From assembly GCA_023055425.1 (NCBI GenBank), contig JALGPY010000002.1, positions 119,982,088 to 120,046,087 on the forward strand: a DNA stretch of 64,000 nt, read 5' to 3'. The position numbers were made by a program, and so were the translations under genes. The notes beneath the pieces are model-generated. The model was not told the origin of the DNA. It was given only the letters and a program-made list of their open reading frames with translations, and ran no database searches. Each line of letters starts with the position of its first letter. Positions within the stretch are counted from its first letter, which is position 1. Source of the stretch: Linanthus parryae. Taxonomy: Eukaryota; Streptophyta; Magnoliopsida; Ericales; Polemoniaceae. Shown one piece after another: positions 55,442 to 64,000 of this stretch.

Positions 55442-58400
55442 TCAATCTAATTCATGAGAGTCCTCATCAAAGAATATTAGGGAAGGAACCAAAGCTGCTG
55501 CATTCTCTACAACTTCTTCATCTTCATCGTTGCATGGATGCTTCCAACCCAAGTGCGTCAAGTAAACTTTGTCATAGGCTTCAATATTCAGTCCTGATAC
55601 CAGAAAAAGGATAGCCTCGTCCACAAACCGAGATGTTCTTCCGGTTAAGAAAGGTTTGGCCGCTTCCGAAACCAAGCACTTGAATTCTTCTTGTACTTTC
55701 TCAGGCGTACTTGGAGAACTCCGTTCATTTCTGTAAGATATTGCAAAAGTTAACCCACATAACAGAAAGGGATCACTCTTACTATTTTCCATAGAACTTT
55801 TACGATGTTTCAGAACCAACATTTCATTCATATTGATTGAGAAGGAAGGGAATCGTATCTTTATCTCGAGAAAGTTTAAATTCTGAAGAACTATTCCATA
55901 TGAAAAACTTATAGACATACTAAATGATCAATTACCAAACAGCATAACCTGGAAAATTGGGCATGCTTCACGTCACACTGCTTTATATAATTGCTGCAAT
56001 ATTTGAGTTTCAAACCAAGTGCCAGTGTCTAGTGGACTTCTCTTTTCACCAAAACATTGAACTTCATTAAATAGAAACCGGGTCTGAACAAGGACGAGCC
56101 ACTAACAAAAGGTGTCTCAGTAGTTCTGTTTCACAGTTTTTGCTTGTTGGTTCCCATGTAGTGCATGCATTTGCTAGTTTGTGGATAACGTGGTCAAAAT
56201 TTTATACACAGTAATATTAGTGTTACCTTTTGAAGGAGTCAACGATTCCAAGAATGTGATGAACGATAATTTCAACATCTTCCTCCTGCATGTGAAGGAA
56301 AATGTAGACAAATATGCATGTTAGACTATACTACATGTAGTTCTGCATATATATAATGAACATATGCATCACCAATATTCTTGAGTTAACTTAACAAGTG
56401 GCATGGTTGAGAACTTGAGAGAGAGAAATTGGAGCAGCTCCAAATGATACCGATTTCTCACTCCCAAGTCCTACCTCAAGTTGGGACATCCAAATTCTAA
56501 GGATAGATAGATCATGCATAATGAATGTCAAAGACACTTAAAAAAAACAGTGACTTCAGTCGATATCCACAAGGCTTGACAGATAACTTTTGTTAAGAAG
56601 AAAGGAGGATATTTATGATATGGGCACTTAGTTATGTGTAAGAGAAATCGTGAATGCTTGCTGAATAAATCAATCCGAAACCAAAAACAGAGTGGAGACT
56701 GGGTAAGATTTTGTGAGCTCAACAATTTTTCTTAAGACTTGAATCACCTCCCATGTGTTCACAATGGTTGACAACAATCATTCCTTTCTATACACTGTCT
56801 TGAACAATATACAAGGATGATTGCTGAGACTTTTCTACATCATGTTCATTAAATGACTTCTTTGTGAATTCACCCGTACGTCGTAACTGGTTCCGGCTAA
56901 TAAACTTTTGAAATACACAATTTCTGATGACTGCTGTACTTTCAGTGTAGGATGCCTAATATGTCCCAAATACACACTTTTTAAATAAATAAATAATTAA
57001 AATTATCTCACCCCCAACTTATCAGCTGAGTTGAAAGTCAAAAAATATGTTTCCCTACAGAAGAAAGAAATGCCAGTTACCTATAAAGTAAGGGATCGAG
57101 AAGGATAAACTATCAGGAATAAGAGATTCTATTGGTACTTCACATCTTTTAGCAGTTCAATTTCAAACTCTCGCGTTCTCTTTCATCTCTTCTTTCCTGG
57201 CCTCTTCCAGGGTTCCACCTCGATTTTTGTGACCAGATTGAAAGGCCGCCACAGCACTAGTATCGGCTACAGCCCAAAAAGACGCTCCCCAATTCTCTCC
57301 CTCTCCACCAAAAACCATGATATTCAACTGCTGAGATCTCTACTTTCTTCTATCATCAGCTTTAGGTTTTTATTACCCTGATTTTTTAAGGTAAGGACTG
57401 AGAAATACAACCCCTGCGGCAGCCACCACATCCTCCCTCCCTTCCACTCTCCTATTTCTTCTTTTTTTTTCCTGGATTTCGGTGTGTGATGCTCACAGGT
57501 TTCAGGTAGATATTATGCAAATGAAATGGGATCTTATGCCAATGAAATGGGATATGGATGCTTATCTGTCATTTTATTTAAATTTTCTGTTCTTTGATGT
57601 ATTGCCTTTCTTTTAACTACCCAATTTCTTGAATTAGACATTCAGCTAGATATTCATCACCTGCTACTTTATTCTCTGCATTTTGTGAACCATTGCCCAT
57701 CTCTATTCCTGAAATCCATCAGACCGATTCACTGATCCTAGAACTCTCATTAAACAACTTTGTGCTGTACCAACTGTTATACGTCATATATACTTCTGTT
57801 TCTTATACCAAAAAGTCTAGCTTTAATGATATTGTCGAGCATGCAGAACTACTTTCGGCGTCAGGTATATAATACATTCTCCGTTTCCAACCCTATAATG
57901 CTTCAGGTATACCTTTTTGCTATTTATTAACACCATAATTTACGATTGGTGCTTTTTGTTTAGAATTGTCTCTGTTAAAGAGGTTACACTTCTACTACTT
58001 ACACATTGCTTAAATTTGGAATTAATTTGTTTGTACCAAGTATCGGATTTACATGAATCGAATGGTCCTGTGGCTTCGTCTCTTGTTTTGATATATTGTT
58101 CTACTGATCTTAGGGTGTACGTACACCCCTTACACGTTTGCTTTTTTTTTTTTGTTTTAACACAGTGGCTTTGACATGTATCTTTCTCCCAGTTAATGGA
58201 AAAGTGAAGGATTTCAGGCACTAAGACTGGATTACTTTAAGGTAAAGAAAAATGTCGTGTCTCCATTTTTCTTCGCCCTTTTGTCACGATCTTTTTGGGT
58301 TCTTCCATTGGTGGGTAGCTTTTCACAAAGAACTTATCAAAAAAAATGCGAAAAAAAAAACAAAAACTAAATATAAAAAATAAAAAAATTAATAACCAAT

Positions 58401-61400
58401 TATACTTTGACACGGGTTGAAAATGTATGGGTGAGGCATATCATCCCTCCATTATCTTAAACATGATGTAATGTTTCATTCCACTGGATTTATTTATTTT
58501 GGACTGGAAATGAAACGTCAACACCGTTTTTCTTTGGTTCAACATACTAGCATGTTTTGTTTTGTGCACTTCTAACGTATTGTACCCTCAAGAGACATCC
58601 TAAGATTGGAATGATACCAAAATTGTTGGGATTCAACACTACGTTTACGATCTTGCAAACAGAGGATATATAAGGATGTCATTTAGAACACATCACCATA
58701 TAATACGGTTTAGTCATGAAGTACTTGTACCCACCTAATTTTATGAAAAAGTAATTACTACTTTGACATTAGTAATACCTTTCAACTGGTACCAACATAC
58801 ATATTCGAAGCAGAGCTTGAACGATAGTATTAGTTAATACACATATTGTTAATAATCATTTTGTATAAATCCACAACTTCGCACATCTTCTCTTCAGAAG
58901 TGAAAAGTCCATTGGTTGTATTATAAACAAGACTTCACCATCATTGATGACAGTAGTCATATACGTCCGCGATGTCACAGCCGAAAGACTTAATCTCTCT
59001 CTCATTTTCATTTTCTCCTTGTCCATTCATGCTCACTCATGGATGGGTGGTCTACGTGTACTCTGGACAAACAAACCAACGGAAATTGCTTGCACAAAGA
59101 AACTCAGAAAACTACAATGTTTTGCGCGGGTCAGGATTTGCCTATCAGGTCCATGGATCAGAACCAGCGGTTCTGGGTCTGTGATGGTTCTTGACCAGTG
59201 GGTATCTATGTTTTGCGGGTCGGTTCTGGTCCAGTTCCTCTCAAGTTGGTTCTGGGTCATACCCGTTTCGGTTCTACCAGGAACCGGTCCATTGACAGGT
59301 CTTATTTGGACAACATTATTATTCAGGTCTCATCTTGACAGGTCCTACGCTTTTAAGCGCCAAAGAGTAATCCCAGGTAAAGTTAGCACCTCTCAATCAG
59401 GGGTGCCTCATCTTCTCCGACCTCGAAAAAGCATTCTGAGAATATAGAACCTCCAGACTTGATGTGAATCTGCATCATAAGATCGTGCTCTGGAAGCCTC
59501 CTCAATGCAACCTTCAATATTTGAATTTCCAGGTAGGACAACTAAGTGATGCATTCGGCATCCAGGTCCAACCTTGTCCCATAACATGTCCATGGTAGGG
59601 TAGTGAGCCAATGGGGCAATCTAGACCGCCCGTTGTTCCATATCACCTTCAACATAAGATTTTTGCTAAACCAATAGGCACCCATTACATGATAGTGTTC
59701 TGTAAGACTCCTTAATGCACCAATAAATACTCATATTGCCAAGGTAAGACAACTAGGCAATCAACGTCATATTCAAATCTGGCTTTGTTACATGACATCT
59801 CGTGATAGAATTGTGACTTCCCTTGGGGCCACCAGTTCATTCTGTACCATCTTTTTTTCCATCTCATCTCACGAGTAGGACCTTGGTTATACCAAAAAAA
59901 CTATTTAAGCAATGAAATCTGTGCAAGCTCATGCCAACATAGGATTGTAACCCAATTAAGTAACAGATTGGGCGGCCAGATCCATCCCAAACATTGGATC
60001 TTAGCGTATTTCAAGTAGGATCGTTGAGCAGTAATACCAAGGGCAAGGTAACTGAGATATGGATACCATAAGTGAAGAGTCATTATGGTTCACTTTTAAA
60101 ACATGTTACTTTCTGAGAAAGGTCCATGAAGTCCCGCAACGGAGAAGTAGTTATACGACATCCTTGAAGGACCAAGTATGGATTTCCGCAAAAGTCGAGG
60201 ACGGATCAGCTGTTGAGCCAAAGATAGAATGAGCTATCAGCAACAGGCTAGGTGAAGGCGATGGTGAGAAAGCTAATTCCAGATATTGTATGGTTCAGTC
60301 TGTAAAAAGGCTGAATTCAGGTGAACCGCCAACCTCTATACAGGCACACTTCGCAAAGAACATTATTTAGCAATCTATCTGGAATGCTTCATCCTACAAG
60401 CCATATTTACGAGAGAATCCATCTCCGTTTACCAGTACTTCACCAGCTATGTTAAAACCCTTACACTCTCACCTATCTCCACATATGGTTCTCCGCTTGC
60501 TTCTCCCTCTTACTCCAGTGGCTTGTTCTCTATCATGCTCTGCCGTTAGAACTGCATAACCCAATATTATCCATCTCCCTAACTAATTAGAAGCACATCG
60601 TGTATCTAACTTCACCTAATGAGAATAATACAAACGTGAGATTATGTAAAGATACAAACATTGATAGACCAGCTGTGGACACTAATATTAAGCTATTTAC
60701 ACGTGTAGTTTCACAAATGAGGAAGAACCATTGCATTGTTTGGAGAGTCAGGAGGTAGATACAAGATATGCTTCTTTTCATGACTACATCACTCAATATC
60801 CATGGATATTGCATCTTGATATATGGAAGGATTTTATTATCCCAGAGTAGGAAGTGGTTATAAAACTGAAGCCAGCATGCAGGAACACTGAAGAAGCAAG
60901 ATTAAGAAGAGAAACAGTAATAATATCTGCATCCATCAATTTTTGATTGTCCATTTCTCTATGCTTAACATAGTCAGACACATCCCATGTAACTCTATGA
61001 ACAAATTCAATTGTAGAGAAACTTTGATAGTTGAAAAAAAGAAAACATGCGAAAAACAACATCAAATAGAAGTAGAAAACAAATAACAGAGGAACACAAC
61101 CTGAAGTAAAGCTTGAATTTCCCTTCTTAACCAGCTCTCAAGCCACTGATTTGCTTGAAGATACTTGCGCATTTTCCAGTACCGTGACAGCATGAGGTCA
61201 TCGAATAAGGTAACTGTTAATCACGAAAAAGTAATTATAATTTTCATGAAGATCAATATATCAGGACGTAGGACCAACTTATACCTGGTTCAAAATAACC
61301 AAATAGATTACCCACAGCATACCTCGTTCAGCATAGTACCACTGTAACCTATATTTGTGGGCTTCAGAAAAGAAGGAACTGCAAAGGTAATATTTAAATG

Positions 61401-61550
61401 TTTGTAAGTAATGGTACAATCTTAAAATATGTAAATCAAACTCAATTAGTAATAACGAGATTAATCTTACCTATCTCCAGAGTTCTGATTAATATGGTGC
61501 AGCTGAAAGGAATTTCCATCATATCCATGTACTATAGAAAAATTGTCTGT
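55442..61550 (-). CDS. Topors-like E3 ubiquitin ligase, C-terminal five exons
   Basis: Exons (minus order): 61471-61550, 61323-61378, 61101-61213, 56227-56285 and 55442-55730; stop TGA at 55442-55444. All junctions are GT-AG and the phases fit, giving 597 nt (198 residues). Recognisable pieces: NFSIVHGYDGNSFQ, which in plant Topors-like proteins follows the RING finger; FFSEAHKYRLQWYYAER; WLESWLRREIQALLQ plus EEDVEIIVHHILGIVDSF, the Topors PWI-like domain; and a C-terminal GLNIEAYDKVYLTHLGW. The RING exon lies beyond the window or was not found before 64000. Topors proteins act in the nucleus as ubiquitin/SUMO ligases. The fourth intron is about 4.8 kb. The gypsy LTR edge is only about 180 bp past the stop codon, so the 3' UTR probably uses transposon DNA. 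Confidence 0.75.
56286..61100 (-). other. Large intron of the Topors-like gene
   Basis: 4.8 kb. It holds a CT-rich stretch with TTTAAG/GTAAGG at 57170-57390 that could be an antisense leader exon (weak). It also holds GGTTC-rich hAT-like sequence at about 59130-59300, and two related segments at 59497-59850. No full gene was found. Confidence 0.5.
59497..59850. repeat. Two diverged direct repeats about 210 bp apart
   Basis: Segment 1 (about 59497-59640) and segment 2 (about 59705-59850) share CCT(C/T)AATGCA, AGGTA(G/A)GACAACTA, CATGACAT/CATGTCCAT and a TGGGGC end. On the minus strand both give LSYL-like peptides (LSYLEIQILK, LSYLGNMSIYW), and LSYLALGI occurs near 60050. A decayed leucine-rich-repeat gene is one reading, but stops are frequent. 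Confidence 0.35.
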
Positions 61551-62080
61551 CTGTATAACAAAGTATATGACCAATTAACTAAAACAGAAAAGAGAATGTA
61601 GTCAAATTCATGAAACTACAAGCAGGTGGGAAATTAAAAGGAAGCGAAATCCCGCAAAATTTGTATTTATATTTTTTTCTTTTTTAAGAAATGCGAAATG
61701 GATAGTTATCATGGTTAAAGACACGCAAACGAATAAAACTTCTAAAATTGGCAATCGATTATAGATAGACAAATAGAAGTTACTATCTAAATGGTTGAGT
61801 TGATTTCACCTATTAAAATGATCATAGATTTGATTTTACTTCGTATTCTCTTATCTAACTCATTAATCCCGGTTTTGAGATCCTAACTCAGAAGAAATGT
61901 TTCATGCAAGATATCTTTCAAATGCCTTGTCTTATGTTTGGGGCAGCATCACTACGAAATTTGATAAAGCATATTCATGAGGATGATACAAAACAGAACA
62001 AGCATCTTTACCAAATGAAGATGCTCAATTGTCTCAGACTTCATTTTGCAGAAGCAGCAGAGGGATGTAGAGAAAGATAT

Positions 62081-62123
<43 letters not shown>

Positions 62124-62981
62124 AGGTGTAGTTTACGGTAGAAAAATCAAAGCTGTGACAAAACTTCTTCATGGGCTGGTTTGTATGTGTAGCTGGGAAT
62201 TTGACACAGGTTAATCTCGTGGGAAATATGTTGGGCACTAGCCTTTCTGATACCCGTAGATATATCGGAAGCACTGTTGTTAGGATAGCATTCAAAATGG
62301 TCTAAATTACATTGTTTTCTAGAGTTCCCGTACCCGTAGATATATCGGAAGCACTGTTGTTAGGATATTGCATTCATGATTCGAATATTATGACTCGACT
62401 AGGAATTGGAAACTTAATATAGATCTCCATCCCGGACGCAGAATCCACGAGTCCGAGGGAATTCGACCATTTCACACAACTCGTAATGGATTCAACGAGT
62501 CAGATCTAATTTGGGTAACAACTCTTCTATGGAACAATACTCTTCATTTGATAGGTAATAAAAAGATTCGTCAACAAGAAAACCATCACACGATGAAGTG
62601 CCAACGAAACAGTGAAATTAACTAACTACTCTTTGCTATTTTTCCTTTGTGGTATGTCCAAAAAATAATTTCACTTTCCTCTTTAATTGTTGCATTCTTA
62701 CTTTTTTCTCTCAAAATGTTAAGTATCAATTTACTTTAAAGGTGAGTGAAAAAGTAGGGACAAAACAGTAAAGGACACCTCAAAAAGTGATTTGCAATGC
62801 AATCATCATATTTTCACTTAAAAGTTGGAATTTAGAAACAAGACTCTAGTTTGTGGAGAGGGAGCAAGTCACAGAAAATTTCAGCTTCATTAACGCCTAT
62901 CCAGTTGTGAAGAAGTCTTTGGCAGTGTTTTACTTTCCGGAGCATATCTCGTCTTCAACAGACTGAAATAGCTTGCAGGCG
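61551..62981. other. 5' flank or intron of the Topors-like gene
   Basis: No RING-coding exon was seen. It contains a (GA)n tract at 62085-62122 and a direct repeat (62251-62287 and 62331-62367). A 60-codon + strand ORF at 61904-62086 is unrecognised. Confidence 0.4.
62251..62367 (+). repeat. Tandem repeat of 37 bp at 80-bp offset
   Basis: Two identical 37-base copies (62251-62287 and 62331-62367) separated by 43 bases. The identity suggests a recent duplication. Confidence 0.95.
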
Positions 62982-63037
62982 TCACACTCCCGACCATATT
63001 ACAACAGCCCCGAAAAAAATCCTGATTTGCAACTTAC

Positions 63038-63281
63038 CATCAGCACCCAAAGGAGGTAAATTAGCTAGAGGACTATGCTGAACGACATTCGTCTGGGTAC
63101 ATGACTCGTGCATCTTCACAATAACCTCAGAAGTCAGACACTCACCAACCTCTTCTTGTTCCACCATCTCCCACCACCTACTACTGGAAATATCCTGATC
63201 ATCCACATTAACGACAACCGTATGAGGACTAGGCACGGCGACATAAGAAACATCAATAACCGCCTCGCTTGAACTATGCAA
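63038..63281 (-). CDS. Unrecognised ORF with a strong splice donor
   Basis: The minus frame codes for about 81 acidic and Ser/Val-rich residues (for example SSSRWWEMVEQEEVGECLTS) and ends at GATG followed by gtaagt (donor at 63036-63037). No domain was recognised. It could be an exon of a gene to the right, an unlinked ORF inside the Topors-like gene's upstream intron, or chance. Confidence 0.25.
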
Positions 63282-64000
63282 ACTAGAATCACAATCTCCC
63301 GAAATTAACCATCATCTTCCACTAAGGTCTCTTCATACCTCTCTTTGCTATCAAGAACCACAGGCAAACACCATTATCATAGACAATGGAACAATAAAAT
63401 TATCAGATTTGTGACTTTTCCTAGATATATTTGCTTCGGACGCGAAGCAAGTTCTTTCAATAGTCCAGGGATTTAATTTTTCCATTATTTTTCATTTTTC
63501 TCCCTTTAGATTCTTTGCCGCAAATACCACTTTATGTCCTCATCTTTTGGGTAAAATCATTTTAGCAACTCAAATTTCAGAAAAAAATAGATGGAGCTTA
63601 GATCTAGAACAACTGAAACAAAAAAATGCTCCTATATTCAGGATGTGATGTGCCTTACAAGTCCTGAAAATCTCAGTTTGCAGGTAATCTAGCCAAACTT
63701 CGCTTCAAAGAAAAGGCGTTGAAATTTCGCTTCAAAATATCCAATGAAAATAAAGTGAGCAAAGATATCTAACCGATTAAGCTGTACTGTAAATAAAAGC
63801 GCTTAATAATATAGACTATCTGATATTTAAGGGTTCAAAATACCTTAATTTAATAAACGGGCACCGGCGAGGCACTGATTTACGGTTACCGGTGGTTCCA
63901 CCGGTCAGACAGTATATTTTTTAATTATATATAAAAATACATTTTAAAATAATATTAACATCATATATATGTTTAATTTAACATTTTTTAATATTTAATG
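63282..64000. other. Intergenic DNA to window end
   Basis: No gene seen. A perfect 18-bp palindrome ACCGGTGGTTCCACCGGT lies at 63888-63905. Confidence 0.4.

Noticed and set aside
57170..57400. Promoter and leader exon of a + strand gene
   Set aside because: CT-rich with one donor-like site, but no downstream coding exon was found. Kept only as a weak note in the intron entry.
62446..62460. Hammerhead ribozyme-like GAGTCCGAGGGA
   Set aside because: It lacks the CTGANGA core and the GAAAC segment with matching stems.

Overview
The window is nuclear DNA of a flowering plant, most likely a eudicot. It is AT-rich and intron-rich and is built largely of plant transposon classes (Ty1/copia, Ty3/gypsy chromoviruses, L1-type LINEs with a plant RNase H domain, CACTA, hAT, Mutator, Stowaway, Helitron and TRIM). 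I cannot name the species from sequence alone. Only two host genes can be reconstructed with confidence.

Layout. 1-372: last exon of a TPR-like gene, followed by what looks like a Helitron 3' end at 654. 1644-1716: tRNA-related SINE head. 2365-5330: non-coding copia-type LTR element whose internal region carries an array of small hairpins (3271-4442). 5375-5660: LINE RNase H relic. 6732-8287: Mutator-like element with long terminal inverted repeats, ending just upstream of the first host gene. 8576-15952 (+): choline kinase, seven exons. Its 4-kb first intron holds a tandem duplication whose two copies carry different transposon insertions. 15953-20990: sparse intergenic DNA with a Stowaway MITE. 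21008-34858: dense nested transposons. These are a small LINE (-), a short-LTR chromovirus (-) split by a nearly complete LINE (+), a CACTA terminus, another LINE (-) and a copia RT/RNase H relic (+). 34895-55258: one large gypsy element (-) with long LTRs. It has been invaded by a complete copia element (43192-51570), a TRIM (40618-41139), a probable solo copia LTR (36725-38157) and a Mutator MITE. 55442-61550 (-): the C-terminal five exons of a Topors-like E3 ubiquitin ligase. 61551-64000: sparse DNA with one unrecognised ORF.

How the parts relate. Choline kinase makes phosphocholine in the cytosol for membrane lipid synthesis. The Topors-like protein is a nuclear RING ligase; its RING exon is not in the window. 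The two genes are about 40 kb apart, separated almost wholly by transposons, and show no functional link. Insertion order can be read from the nesting: copia relic, then gypsy, then copia, TRIM, solo LTR and MITE; and chromovirus, then LINE. Several target-site duplications are clear, and one insertion is confirmed by a natural empty site.

The least ordinary signal is the hairpin array. At least 18 small stem-loops in about 1.2 kb have different stem sequences that remain self-complementary, while the roughly 5-nt loop tends toward NNGAA. Other unusual items are perfect palindromes at 11137 (51 bp) and 27945 (38 bp), and a perfect 22-bp stem hairpin in the CACTA element.
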